A stretch of DNA of 64,000 bases, from assembly GCA_963816545.1 (NCBI GenBank), contig CAWFLE010000007.1, positions 372,001-436,000 of the forward strand, in the 5' to 3' direction. Under the pieces are notes generated by a model. It saw nothing but the letters and a program-made list of their open reading frames with translations, did no database searches and was not told the origin of the DNA. Source of the DNA: Albimonas sp963816545 (GTDB taxonomy: Bacteria > Pseudomonadota > Alphaproteobacteria > Rhodobacterales > Rhodobacteraceae). Position numbers and translations under genes: made by a program. Below are positions 28,926 through 38,645 of the stretch, one piece after another; position 1 is the first letter of the stretch, and each line of letters starts with the position of its first letter.

Positions 28926-30376
28926 TGGAACCGATCCAGACCGACCTCCTGATCGTGGGCGCGGGCTTCTCCGGCCTGGTGATGGCGATGGAGGCGCGGC
29001 GCGCCGGGACCCGCGACATCCTGATCCTGGAGAAGGCGCAGGAGCTGGGCGGGACCTGGCGGGACAACACCTATCCGGGGGTGGCCTGCGACATCCCCTC
29101 GCATCTCTATTCCATCGCCGCCAGGCCGAACCCCGGCTGGAGCCGGGTCTATTCCGAGGGGCCGGAGATCCAGGCCTATCTCAAGCGCGTGGCGCAGGAG
29201 GAGGGGATCCGCCCCCTGATCCGCTTCGGCCGGACCTTGAAGCGCGCGGACCGGGACGGTGCGCGCTGGCGGGTGGAGACCGAGGAGGGGGAGGTCTTCT
29301 CCGCCCGAATCCTCGTCTCGGCCATGGGCGCCCTGCACCTGCCCCGTCCGCCTGAAATCCGCGGGATCGAGCGCTTCGCGGGCCCCCAGTTCCACTCGGC
29401 CGAATGGCGCCATGACGTGGACCTGGCGGGCAAGCGGGTGGCGGTGATCGGGACCGGCGCCTCCGCCATCCAGTTCATCCCCGAGGTGGCGAAGGCCGCG
29501 GCCCATGTGACGGTCTTCCAGCGCAGCGCCCCCTACGTGCTGCCCCGGATGGACGGCGAGATCCCGGCAGGCAAGCGCCGCCTATACGCCGCCCTGCCCG
29601 CGCTGCGCGCCTGGCGGCGGTGGACCACCTACTGGTGGCAGGAGATCCGGCACGCCACCTTCAAGGGCAACCCGCGCGCGGTGAAGATCGCCATGAAGAT
29701 GTGGCGGAGCCATCTGGAGGGGGCGGTCGAGGACGAGGGCCTGCGGGCGAAGCTGACCCCGGACTACCGCATCGGCTGCAAGCGCATCCTCCAGTCCAAC
29801 GACTTCTACCCCGCCATGGCGCGGGAGAACGTCACTCTCGTGACCGACCCGATCCGGGAGATCCGGCCCGAGGGGATCGTCGCGGACCGCCTGCACGCGG
29901 CGGACGTGTTGATCTACGGCACCGGCTTCCACGTCACCGACTCAATGGAGCGGCTGGACATCCGCGGCCGCGGCGGCGTGCGGCTGGCGGAGGCGTGGGC
30001 GGACGGGCTCTCGGCCCATCTGGGGATGTCGGTGGCGGGGTTTCCCAACCTGTTCTTCCTGCTGGGGCCGCATACCGGCCTCGGCCACAACTCGGTCGTG
30101 CTGATGATCGAGGCGCAGGCCCGGCACCTCGCGCGCCTGCTGACGGAGATGCGCGCGCAGGGCCTCTCGGCGGTGGAGCCGAAGCCCGAGCGTCAGCGCG
30201 CCTTCGTGGAGGAGGTCACGGGCCGCCTTTCGGGCATGGTCTGGCAGGCGGGCGGCTGCCGGTCATGGTATCAGGACGACCACGGGCGCAACACCACGCT
30301 CTGGCCCGGCACGGTTCGGGAATACGAGAAGCGGATGCGGGCCGCGGGGCTCGACGAATATCAGGCGGAGGGCTGA
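28925..30376 (+). CDS. Flavin-dependent Baeyer-Villiger-type monooxygenase
   Basis: A 483-residue FAD/NADPH monooxygenase. FAD motif GAGFSG at 12-17, GGTWRDNTYPG at 42-52, the Baeyer-Villiger fingerprint FAGPQFHSAEW at 151-161, and the NADPH motif GTGASA at 177-182. Such enzymes insert oxygen next to a ketone to give an ester or lactone. The flanking SDR, alpha/beta hydrolase and divergent alcohol dehydrogenase fit a ketone or alcohol oxidation route. The actual substrate is unknown. Confidence 0.93.
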   Translation: MEPIQTDLLIVGAGFSGLVMAMEARRAGTRDILILEKAQELGGTWRDNTYPGVACDIPSHLYSIAARPNPGWSRVYSEGPEIQAYLKRVAQEEGIRPLIRFGRTLKRADRDGARWRVETEEGEVFSARILVSAMGALHLPRPPEIRGIERFAGPQFHSAEWRHDVDLAGKRVAVIGTGASAIQFIPEVAKAAAHVTVFQRSAPYVLPRMDGEIPAGKRRLYAALPALRAWRRWTTYWWQEIRHATFKGNPRAVKIAMKMWRSHLEGAVEDEGLRAKLTPDYRIGCKRILQSNDFYPAMARENVTLVTDPIREIRPEGIVADRLHAADVLIYGTGFHVTDSMERLDIRGRGGVRLAEAWADGLSAHLGMSVAGFPNLFFLLGPHTGLGHNSVVLMIEAQARHLARLLTEMRAQGLSAVEPKPERQRAFVEEVTGRLSGMVWQAGGCRSWYQDDHGRNTTLWPGTVREYEKRMRAAGLDEYQAEG

Positions 30377-30379
30377 GGC

Positions 30380-31327
30380 ATGGGCTGGATCATCGTGGTT
30401 CTGCTGCTGGTCGCGGCGTCGGGCATCGGCCTCGCGCTCTATTCCCGCGGCGTGGCCCGCAAGGCCGAGGCGGCGGTCCCGAAGGCCGGCCGCACCACCC
30501 GCGTGAAGGGCGGCGAGATCCATTGGGTGGAGCGCGGCCGGGGCCGTCCGGTGGTGATGATCCACGGCCTCGGCGGCCAGCTTCACCACTTCACCTACCA
30601 GGTCGTGGACCTGCTGGAGGGCGAATTCCGCTGCATCGCCCTCGACCGTCCCGGCTGCGGGTACTCGGAGCGGGAGGATGATCGCCTCGCCGCCCTGCCG
30701 GAGCAGGCGCGCATGGTCGCCGAGTTCCTGGAGGCGGAGGGGATCGAGAAGCCCCTGATCGTGGGTCACTCGCTGGGCGGCGCGCTGGCGCTGACGCTGG
30801 CGCTGGAGCACCCCGACCGGGTCGGCGGCATCGCGCTGATCGCGCCCCTGACCCATGAGGTGCCGGAGCCGCCGGCCGCGTTCAAGGCGCTGGCGGTGCG
30901 CTCGCCTCTCGCGCGGCGGCTGATCGGGCATACGCTGGCCGTGCCGATGGGGATGCGGACGGCGAAGAAGACGCTGGCCATGGTGTTCGCGCCCGAAGCG
31001 GCGCCCGCGGATTTCGTCACCCGCGGCGGCGGCGCGCTGGGCCTGCGGCCGCGGGCCTTCGTGGCCTCCTCCGCGGATTTCGTGGCCTCCGCCGACATCG
31101 CCGGGCAGGCGCGCCGATATGACGGGCTGACCATCCCCGGCGGCGTCCTCTACGGCGACCGGGACGCGATCCTGGACTTCCGCGCCCAGGGCGAGGCGCT
31201 GGTCGCGCGCCTGCCCCACCTGGAATGGGAGGTGCTGGAGGGCCGCGGCCACATGCTGCCCATCACCGCGCCCGAGGAGACCGCCGCCTTCATCCGCCGG
31301 ATGGAGGCGCGGATGCGGGCCGCCTAG
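30380..31327 (+). CDS. Alpha/beta hydrolase with N-terminal membrane anchor
   Basis: A 315-residue hydrolase. One N-terminal hydrophobic helix (residues 3-21) is followed by the alpha/beta core: oxyanion motif HGLGG at 62-66, nucleophile S131 in GHSLGG, an Asp in YGDRDAI and a His in GRGHMLP. It begins 3 bp after the monooxygenase and could hydrolyse the ester or lactone it makes. Its stop overlaps, on the opposite strand, the stop of the lipoprotein gene by 4 bp. Confidence 0.88.
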   Translation: MGWIIVVLLLVAASGIGLALYSRGVARKAEAAVPKAGRTTRVKGGEIHWVERGRGRPVVMIHGLGGQLHHFTYQVVDLLEGEFRCIALDRPGCGYSEREDDRLAALPEQARMVAEFLEAEGIEKPLIVGHSLGGALALTLALEHPDRVGGIALIAPLTHEVPEPPAAFKALAVRSPLARRLIGHTLAVPMGMRTAKKTLAMVFAPEAAPADFVTRGGGALGLRPRAFVASSADFVASADIAGQARRYDGLTIPGGVLYGDRDAILDFRAQGEALVARLPHLEWEVLEGRGHMLPITAPEETAAFIRRMEARMRAA

Positions 31328-31986
31328 AACAACGGCTCGCGCAGGTCGGGCTTCGGCTGCGCGTCGATGGTGGTCAGGGTCCATTCCACCGCGCCGCGCA
31401 TGGACTCGCCCAGCGCCTCGTCGAAGGCCTGGATCACGTCCAGCATCTCGGCCAAGTCGGCGGTCTCCACCGCGGGGAAGGAGCGGGAGCCGACGATCAC
31501 CCCCTCCGGCTCCCGCAGGATCTTGATGTTGAGCTGGACGATCACCGTCACCGGCGTCTCCGGCTGGCTGGCGGGCGGCAGCACCGCCTGGAATTCCCGC
31601 AGATCGAGGATCAGCGTGTAGTCCGCCCGCAGCCCCACCGCCGACACGCCCACGGCGCCCACCCGGTCGGTGTTCTCGAAGCTCTCGACCAGCAGGCGCT
31701 GGATCACCAGCGGCGCGCGGTCGGTCCAGCGGGCCTGGGGATAGTACTGCACCACCAGCGGGTTGGGCTTCACCGCCACCCGGTCGGTATTGACCGAGGC
31801 CGCCGCCGTCGGTTCCTCCACCACGATCTGGCTCTCCACCTGCGGCAGCTCCACCGCGTAGGTGCTCTTGGGCGACAGGGTGTAGAGCTCGGACGGGGTG
31901 GTGGCGCTGCGCAGCGCGTCGAACTCCGCGCATCCGGAGAGGGCGGAGAGGGCGAGCGCTGCGGGAACGAGGCGGCGGAGGCTCAT
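31324..31986 (-). CDS. ABC-type transport auxiliary lipoprotein (PqiC-like, Mla-associated)
   Basis: A 220-residue lipoprotein with lipobox LSGC (Cys19). The rest has the PqiC/YmbA-like pattern (ELYTLSPKSTY, NPLVVQYYPQARWTDRAPLVIQRLL, SFENTDRVGAVG, DYTLILDLREFQA). It is the last gene of an mlaE-mlaF-mlaD operon; its ATG overlaps the MCE stop (ATGA). The lipoprotein probably sits in the outer membrane or bridges the periplasm for lipid traffic. Confidence 0.85.
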   Translation of the reverse strand: MSLRRLVPAALALSALSGCAEFDALRSATTPSELYTLSPKSTYAVELPQVESQIVVEEPTAAASVNTDRVAVKPNPLVVQYYPQARWTDRAPLVIQRLLVESFENTDRVGAVGVSAVGLRADYTLILDLREFQAVLPPASQPETPVTVIVQLNIKILREPEGVIVGSRSFPAVETADLAEMLDVIQAFDEALGESMRGAVEWTLTTIDAQPKPDLREPLF

Positions 31987-34577
31987 CGGCGGAACTCCTG
32001 GGACTGGGTGCCGAGCAGAAACCGCGCCGGATCGCGCTCGATCCGCGAGGTCAGACGCTCGAGATTGGAAACGAGGCGGCGCCCCTCCTCCATGAAGCGG
32101 ACGAACTGGGGCAGTCCGGTGCGAAGGAAATCGTTCACCTGGTACTGGTTGGAACTCCAGAACCGTCTCGAGCCCGCTCATCAGCCCGGCGGCCGAGGCG
32201 GCGGCCGAGCTCACGTCGCCGGTGATGGACGTGACGTCGCCCGACAGCGCGCCCAGCGTCTCGTCCAGCGTCTTCGTGGCCCTCCTCATGTCCGCGAGCA
32301 GCAGCGACGCATCCCCGTCCAGCAAGTCGTTGACGTTGCTGAACGTCGCTTCGGCGACGTCGAGCGTGCCGTAGGCCCGGTCCATGGTGATGGTGATGGA
32401 GGCGAGCGTGGCGTTGGCGTTGGCGAAGGTGGTGGCCGCGGTCGCCAGCGTCGCCTCCGCCGAGGCCGCGAGCGGATCGAGCCGCGAGGCGAAGGCCGAG
32501 ACGTCCTGCCCGACCGTCGTGATCGTCCGGTTGGCGTTGGCCGCGGCCGTCCGCACGTCCGCCACCAGCGCCGGCAGGTCGTCGCGAATCACCGCGCCGA
32601 CCCCGGCGATGGCCTGCCGCGCCTCGGTCGCCGCCGCGCGCGCCTCGGCCACCATCGCCGCGCCGTCGCCCTGCGCCAGCGTCGCCACGCTGGCCGAGGC
32701 CGCCTGCACCGAGGTCAGCGTCGCCGTCGCCTGCTCCAGCGCCGCATCCAGCCGGGCGATGGTCCGCTGCGCCTCCGCGAAGCGGGCGTCCACCGTGGTC
32801 ATCAGCCCGGAGGCCTGCTCCGACAGCGCCGCCACCTGCCCGTCCACGCTTGCCACCGTCTGCGTCGCCTGCGCGAGCAGCGGGTCAAGACGGTCGGCCA
32901 GCAGCCGGTCCATGGAGGCCGCGATCTCCCGCGCCTGGATCACCGTCTGACGGGCGTCCGACACCAGCGCCGTCGCCTCGCCCTGCGCCAGCGCCGTCAC
33001 GCTTTCGGAGGCGGCCTGGACGCTCGCCAGCGTCGTCCCCGCCTGGTCCAGCGCCGAATTGGCCGAGGCGATGGTCCCCTGCGCCTCCCCCAGCCGCGCC
33101 TCGGCCGCGGTCATCAGCGTCGAAGCCTCCCCCGACAGGGACGCCACCTGCGCATCCACCGACGCCAGCGTCGCCGTCGCCTGATCGGCCAGCGGCCCCA
33201 GCCGGTCCGACATCAGCGCATTCGCCGTCCCCACCGCGCCGCGCGCCTCCGCGAGAAGCGCCGGCGCCTGGTCGGAGGCGAGGGTATCCACCGCCGCCGC
33301 CGCCCGCTCGGCCTCCGCGATCAGCGAAGGCAGCCGGTCCGTCATCAGCGCATTGGCCGACGCGACGGCCGTGCGCGCCTCCGCCGCCAGCGCCGCGCCC
33401 TCCCCCTGCACCAGCGCGTCCACGGACCCGGAGGTCTGTTCCAGCGAGGCCATCAGCCGGTTGGCGTTGTCCATGGTCGCCCGCAGGTCCGCCAGGGTCG
33501 CCTCCGCCTCCTGCAACCGGGCCGCCGCCTGCGCCCCCGCCTCCGCGAAACGGTCCAGCGTCTGGCCGGCGCGGCCGCCAAGCTCGGTCGCCGTGGTCTC
33601 CAGCGCCGCGGCGGTCTGCGTGATCCGGTCCACCGCGCCGGGGATCTGCGTCTGCATGAGCTGGTCGGCCGCGTCGAAGGTCTGCGCGGTGCGCCCCTCC
33701 ACATTGCGCACCGCCTCTGTCACCGCGCGGGTCGCCTGCTCTCCCTGATCGATGAAGGCGGGGATCCGCTCGTTCAGCAGCAGATCGGCCGAGGCGAAGG
33801 CCCGCCCCGCCGCGTTCACCGTCGCGGTGGCGGCGTCCACCGTCCCCTCCGCCCGGCGCATGATGCCGGTGGTGGCGGCCAGCGTCTCGTCCGCCCCCGC
33901 CAGCGTCGCCTCCGCCGCGTCGGAAAGCTGCCCGAGGCGTTCGGTGAAGGCTCCCAACTGCCGCGCGGCGGCGGAGACGTCGGTGGTCAGCGCCTCCACC
34001 TGCGCCAGCGTCCCGTCAAGCCGCGCGGACGCCGAGGCCGCGTTGGCCAGCATCTCCTCCACGCTCCGGCGATTTTCGTCGCTGGCGAAGCTGTTGACGT
34101 CCTCCAGCAGGGCGATGGCGCGGTTCAGAAGCTCCGGCGCCCCCTCGAACAGGTTCTGGATGGTGGAGCGTTCGCTCTCGATCACCGGCAGCTCTCCGCC
34201 GGTCTCGGCCGAGGTCAGCAGCGGCGCCTCCGGCGTCCCCCCGTCCAGCGCGACGTAGGACACGCCGGTGACCCCCTGCATCTCCAGCGTGGCGACCGTG
34301 TCGGCGCGGATCGGCGTGCCGGCCGCGATCTCCATGACCACGCGCACGCCCCCCGCTCCTCGGCCAGCGAGATGCCCGTCACCTGCCCCACGGGAATGCC
34401 GTTGAAGCGCACGTCCGCCGCGTCGCCCAGCCCGGAGACGCTGTCGAAATACGTCCGGTAGTAAACGTAGCTGCGGTCCACCTCGACCTTGGCGAGCCAG
34501 ATCAGGAACCCGAGCGCCCCCAGCAGCCCGGCCAGCGTGAAGGCCCCGATCAGGACGTAGTTCGCCCGCGTCTCCAT
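31983..34577 (-). CDS. mlaD: MCE/MlaD family lipid-transport protein with long repetitive C-terminus (two frameshifts)
   Basis: The N terminus METRANYVLIGAFTLAGLLG is the single MCE membrane anchor, followed by an MCE domain (DAADVRFNGIPVGQVTGI, GVSYVALDGG). The rest, about 600 residues, is Ala-rich predicted coiled coil. It includes a 104-residue tandem duplication starting RLGPLADQATATLASVDAQV and RLDPLLAQATQTVASVDGQV. One missing base in the C run at 34349-34354 and another slip near 32160 break the frame; the true end is RIERDPARFLLGTQSQEFRR at 31983. Corrected length is about 864 residues, two to three times a usual MlaD. The protein should form a hexameric ring with a long periplasmic helical tube. 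Confidence 0.88.
32581..33204 (-). repeat. Tandem 312-bp (104-residue) repeat inside the MCE gene
   Basis: Unit 1 runs 33204-32893 and unit 2 runs 32892-32581 on the minus strand, both 312 bp. Aligned residues agree without gaps: SVDAQV/SVDGQV, LMTAAEAR/LMTTVDAR, LASVQAASES/LTSVQAASAS, ALAQGEA/TLAQGDG. A diverged third unit seems to begin at 32580 (DLPALVADV). Weaker related units lie upstream. Confidence 0.75.
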
Positions 34578-34591
34578 CCGCGCCTCCCCCC

Positions 34592-35392
34592 TCAGCTCTG
34601 CGCCGCGCGCGCACGCGGACCGTGGAAATACTCGCGCACCCACGGATGATCGACCTGCAACATGTCCCTCATCGAGCCCGCGACCAGAACCTTCTTCTCC
34701 GCCAGCACCGCAATCCGGTCGCAGATGGCGTGCAGGCTGTCGAGGTCGTGGGTCACCATGAACACCGTCAGCCCCAGGCTCTGCTGAAGCTGGCGGATCA
34801 GGTCGTCGAACGCCGCCGCCCCGATGGGGTCGAGCCCTGCGGTCGGCTCGTCGAGGAACACGATCTCGGGGTCCAGCGCCAGCGCCCGCGCGAGCCCCGC
34901 GCGCTTGCGCATCCCTCCCGAAAGCTCCGATGGAAACTTGCCCGAGGCGAAGGGCGGCAGGCCCACCAGGCTCACCTTCAGCCGCCCCAGCGACCGCATC
35001 AGCGCGGGCGAGAGCTTCAGATGCTCCCGCATCGGGGCCAGCACGTTGTCGAGCACCGTGAGACTGCTGAACAGCGCGCCGTCCTGGAACAGCACCCCCC
35101 AGCGCTTCTCCACCTCCCGCCGCGCGGCGTCCGGCGCCTTGACCACGTCGGTCCCGAACACCCGGATCGACCCCGCTGTGGGCCGGTTCAGCCCCACGAT
35201 GGTCCGCAGAAGCACCGACTTGCCGGTGCCCGATCCGCCGACGATGCCCAGCACCTCCCCCCGCCAGACGTCGAGGTCCAGCCCCTCGTGCACGACCTGC
35301 GACCCGAAACGGTTCACGAGACCGCGCACCTCGATCACCGCCTCGCGGCCCCCGGCTTCGGGGCGGCGCACGGCCTCCGGCGCTCCGTCCAT
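34592..35392 (-). CDS. mlaF: Mla-type lipid transporter ATPase
   Basis: A 266-residue ABC ATPase. Walker A is GGSGTGKS at 52-59, the signature is LSGGMRKRAGLARAL, Walker B is VFLDEPTAGLD and the switch His lies in VTHDLDS. The sequence GLVNRFGSQVVHEGLDLDV at the start is typical of MlaF/Ttg2A. Its ATG overlaps the mlaE stop (TGATG), and mlaD follows 14 bp later. Works with MlaE and the MCE protein in phospholipid movement between membranes. Confidence 0.95.
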   Translation of the reverse strand: MDGAPEAVRRPEAGGREAVIEVRGLVNRFGSQVVHEGLDLDVWRGEVLGIVGGSGTGKSVLLRTIVGLNRPTAGSIRVFGTDVVKAPDAARREVEKRWGVLFQDGALFSSLTVLDNVLAPMREHLKLSPALMRSLGRLKVSLVGLPPFASGKFPSELSGGMRKRAGLARALALDPEIVFLDEPTAGLDPIGAAAFDDLIRQLQQSLGLTVFMVTHDLDSLHAICDRIAVLAEKKVLVAGSMRDMLQVDHPWVREYFHGPRARAAQS

Positions 35393-36519
35393 CAAAGCCC
35401 CAGCTCCGCGAAGAAGATCGAGAACACCGCGTCGGTCCCCATCACCATGAAGATCGCCATGACCACCGCCGCCGTGGTCCGCTGCCCGACGCTCTCGGCC
35501 GAGCCGCCGACCTGCATCCCCTGCCAGCACCCCACCACCGCGATGATGATGGCGAAGAACGGCGCCTTGATCATCCCGATGGCGAGCTGCCAGACCCCCG
35601 TGGTCTCATAGAGACGGGTCACGAACATCCCCGGCGAGACCCCGAGCTCGATCCAGCTCATCAGCCCGCCCCCGATCAGCCCCGCCATGTTGGCGATGAA
35701 CCCCAGCACCGGCAGCATGATCAGCAGCGCCAGCGTGCGCGGCAGCACCAGCACCTCGATGGGATCGAGCCCCAGCGTACGCATCGCGTCGATCTCCTCG
35801 CGCAGCTTCATGGAGCCGATGGAGGCGGCGAAGGCGGACCCGGACCGCCCCGCCACGATGATCGCGGTCAGCAGGATCCCCAGCTCCCGCAGAAGCGAGA
35901 TGGCGATGAGGTTGACCACGAACACCTCCGCCCCGAACTGCGCCAGCTGCGCCGCCCCCTGGAAGGCCAGCACGACCCCGATCATGAAGGACATCAGCGC
36001 CACGATGGGAAAGGCGTTGAACCCCGCGTCCTGCATGTGATGCACGACCGACGCGCCCCGCAGCCGCCACGGCCGAACCAGCGTGCGCGCAAGCGTCGCC
36101 AGCGTCAGCCCCAGGAAGCCCAGCAGGTCCACGAAGATCCGCACCACGCCCGCGGTCCCGCGCCCGACCCCCTCGACCCGGTCGCGCAGGCCGCGGCGGG
36201 GGGTCTCGTCTTCCGGCTCGGGCATGGCGCGGGCCACGGTCTCCAGCAGAGCGGCGCGGGCGGGGTCGCCGGGGCGGATCTCCACCTGCGCGCCCTCCGC
36301 CTCCAGCCGCTCCTTCAGCCTTAGCGCGAGCCACGCGCCGGCGGTGTCCAGCGCCTCCACCCCGCTCAGGTCCAGCACCATCCGCCCCGAGGCCCGGACC
36401 CGCGCCGCCGCCGCCTCCAGCGGCCCCAGCCCCGTCACAACCAGACGCCCCGCGAAGCGCAGCACGGCGCCTTCGGAACCGTCTTCGGGGGTCAGGGTGG
36501 GGGCGGCGCTCGCGGTCAT
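35392..36519 (-). CDS. mlaE: Mla-type lipid transporter permease with N-terminal STAS domain
   Basis: A 375-residue protein. Residues 15-95 form a STAS domain (LRFAGRLVVTGLGPLEAAAA, VLDLSGVEALDTAGAWLALR), and residues 130-375 are the MlaE permease with GVVLAFQGAAQLAQFGAEVFV, GRSGSAFAASIGSMKLREEIDA and five helices. Fusing STAS to MlaE replaces the separate MlaB partner found in Enterobacteria. The ATG at 36519 was chosen because the upstream extension (to 36780) is low complexity and non-conserved. First gene of the operon. Confidence 0.93.
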   Translation of the reverse strand: MTASAAPTLTPEDGSEGAVLRFAGRLVVTGLGPLEAAAARVRASGRMVLDLSGVEALDTAGAWLALRLKERLEAEGAQVEIRPGDPARAALLETVARAMPEPEDETPRRGLRDRVEGVGRGTAGVVRIFVDLLGFLGLTLATLARTLVRPWRLRGASVVHHMQDAGFNAFPIVALMSFMIGVVLAFQGAAQLAQFGAEVFVVNLIAISLLRELGILLTAIIVAGRSGSAFAASIGSMKLREEIDAMRTLGLDPIEVLVLPRTLALLIMLPVLGFIANMAGLIGGGLMSWIELGVSPGMFVTRLYETTGVWQLAIGMIKAPFFAIIIAVVGCWQGMQVGGSAESVGQRTTAAVVMAIFMVMGTDAVFSIFFAELGL

Positions 36520-37154
36520 CGGTCGACACTTGCGGCTGGCGCGGCGATCTGCAAGCCCGGGCCGCCATTCCGCAACATGCGGAGGGATCCCCTGCGCCGG
36601 CTCATGCGTCCCGCTCCGGCGGAACGAGACAAGAGGGGTCGGCCGCCGACATCCAACGGCTCCGAGCGCGGCCGCCACAAGCGGGACCGTGACCTTGCAA
36701 CGGGGTGCGGCTCGGCCAGTTGGCCGAACTCGGCTCCTTTCGAGCAGTGACGACGCACCGCCCCGGCGAAACCACCTCACTTGAACTTAGTGAGAAATCC
36801 ACTTCGAGAATCTTGAAAGACCGGTCTGATTCTGAACGAAAAAACGATAAATTGGAGTGATAGTTTACCGTTTTAATTCATGCTTTGAGCTTTATATTTC
36901 CAGCGGCCTGCTTCACCAACTTGTCGCCGCTGCGCAGCCACCAGCTCAAGCTGACGGTTTCATCACCTTCACCTGCGGTTTGGGCTGTGGCGGCAATGTG
37001 CCGGCCGGCGAGTCCTTCCGTCCGGGGGCACGGCCGTCGCCGCGACCAGCAGCGTTCACCATATTCGCGGCCCTGTCGCTTATGCTGGCCGCCGAAGGCG
37101 CGCTCGCATCCGTCGGCCGCCGTCGCGCACGAGTGGCCCGAGCCGCGAGGTGCG
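36520..37154. other. Island edge: AT-richer patch and an unassigned open frame
   Basis: No gene recognised. Bases 36778-36910 are clearly AT-richer than anything nearby, a sign of foreign DNA or a promoter zone for mlaE. On the minus strand an open frame runs from the insertion sequence into a Lys/Pro-rich tail with a stop at 36946 (ending KPQVKVMKPSA). It looks like the 3' end of a gene cut by the element at 37155. I cannot name it. Confidence 0.4.
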
Positions 37155-38556
37155 GGCTGTGTCCCAGGTGGTGGTGTAGGAGGCCGCGCGCGGAGCCCCT
37201 GGCGTAGCGCAGCGCGCGGCCTGGGGTGACGCTGGCGGCCATCGCCGGTCTTCGGAGAAGGTTCGGGTTGCAAGACCTGGAACCTGAACGGAGACGACGA
37301 TGACCGATGAGAGAATGGCGCTGGTCGAGCTGGTTGAGAAGCAGGCCGATGGCGATCTCGTGCGCGAGATGCTGGCCTTTGCGGCCGAGCGGATCATGGA
37401 GCTGGAAGTCGAGGCGCGGACGGGCGCCTCGAAGGGCGCGCGGTCGCCCCTGCGCGAGGTCCAGCGGAACGGATACCGGGATCGCGACTGGGACGCCCGC
37501 GCCGGACGGATCGCGCTGGAGATCCCGAAGCTGCGCAAGGGCAGCTACTTCCCCAGTTTCCTCGAGCCGCGCCGCACGGCCGAGAAGGCGCTCGTCGCGG
37601 TGATACAGGAGGCCTGCGTCCACGGCGTTTCGACCCGCTCCGTGGACGATCTGGTGAAGGCCATGGGCGCGGGCGGCCTGTCGAAGTCCCAGGTCAGCCG
37701 CCTCTGCGTCGAGATCGACGAGCGGGTGAATGCCTTCCTCACCCGTCCCCTGGAGGGGGCGTGGCCCTATCTCTGGCTGGATGCCACCTACCTCGAGGTC
37801 CGCGAGGGCGGGCGCATCGTCAGCCGCGCGGCGATAATCGCTGTCGCGGTGAACGAGGACGGCAAGCGCGAGGGGCTGGGCGTCGCCACGGGGCCCTCGG
37901 AAGCCGAGACCTTCTGGACCGATTTCCTGCGCTCCCTCGCCGATCGCGGACTGCGCGGCGTGAAGCTGGTGATCGCCGACGACCACAAGGGCCTGCGGGC
38001 GGCCGCGCGGCGAGTGTTCAACGCGACCCGTCAGAGGCGCCGGATCCACTGGATGCGGAACGCGTTGGCGCACGCCCCGGCCAAGCAGCGCACTGCGGTC
38101 GCGGCGATGCTGAAGACCATCTTCGCGCAGGAGAACAAGGAAGGTGCGGAAGCCCAGGGGGACGCCGTAGCCGACGCGCCGCGCGAGAAGAACGAGAAGC
38201 TCGGCGCCTTCATGGACGCCTCCCGCGACGAGGTCCTGGCCTACATGTCCTTCCCTCGCGAGCATCGGGCTCAGATCGCGTCGACGACCCCACTCGAGCG
38301 CGTCAACCGCGAGGTCAAGCGGCGGTCAAGACGTCGTCGGCATCTTCCCGAACGATGAGGCCATCGTCCGGCTCGTTGGCGCGCTGATGCTGGAGACCAA
38401 CGACGAATGGGCCCTGGCGCGCCGGTACATGTCGCTTGAAAGCCTCGCCCGCGTCACCGACACTCCCACAGTCAGGCTGCCCGCCGTGGCGTCCTGATCA
38501 GCCTCGGATCTCTCTCCGAGGGCCGGCGCTCCTACACCACGCCCCGGGACATGATC
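37155..38556 (+). mobile_element. IS256-type insertion sequence, copy 1
   Basis: A 1402-bp element nearly identical to copy 2. The left end starts GGCTGTGTCCCAGGTGGTGG; the right end is CACGCCCCGGGACATGATC. About 22 bp form imperfect terminal inverted repeats (TGTCCC..GG..GTGGTGTAGGAG). The flanks do not show the 9-bp target duplication seen at copy 2: left is CGAGGTGCG, right is GGTGCGCAT. GGTGCG abuts both ends. The neighbourhood has probably been rearranged after insertion. The right end lies 89 bp upstream of the acetoacetyl-CoA synthetase start codon. Confidence 0.85.
37300..38497 (+). pseudogene. IS256-family (Mutator-type) transposase, frameshifted copy
   Basis: Same protein as the intact transposase at 44134 but with one extra A at about 38328-38329 (GGTCAAGACG instead of GGTCAGACG), which shifts the frame after EVKRRS. 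A second difference from copy 2 is C for G at 38414. Catalytic Asp residues (WLDATYLEV, VIADDHKGL) are intact in the first 340 residues. Because copy 2 is intact, this shows either a recent inactivating mutation or a consensus error. Confidence 0.85.
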
Positions 38557-38645
38557 GGTGCGCATCCTCCAGGGCGGCTTCCGCGGCCCTTCCCTCTCCC
38601 CGCGCCCCCTCCTATCCTCCGCCGCAAAACAGGGAGGAGAGCCGC

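Noticed and set aside
31225..34461. Plus-strand open frame of 1078 codons
   Set aside because: It is Arg/His/Gly low-complexity sequence antisense to the repetitive MCE gene; the minus strand has real domains. Long shadows are expected at this GC content.
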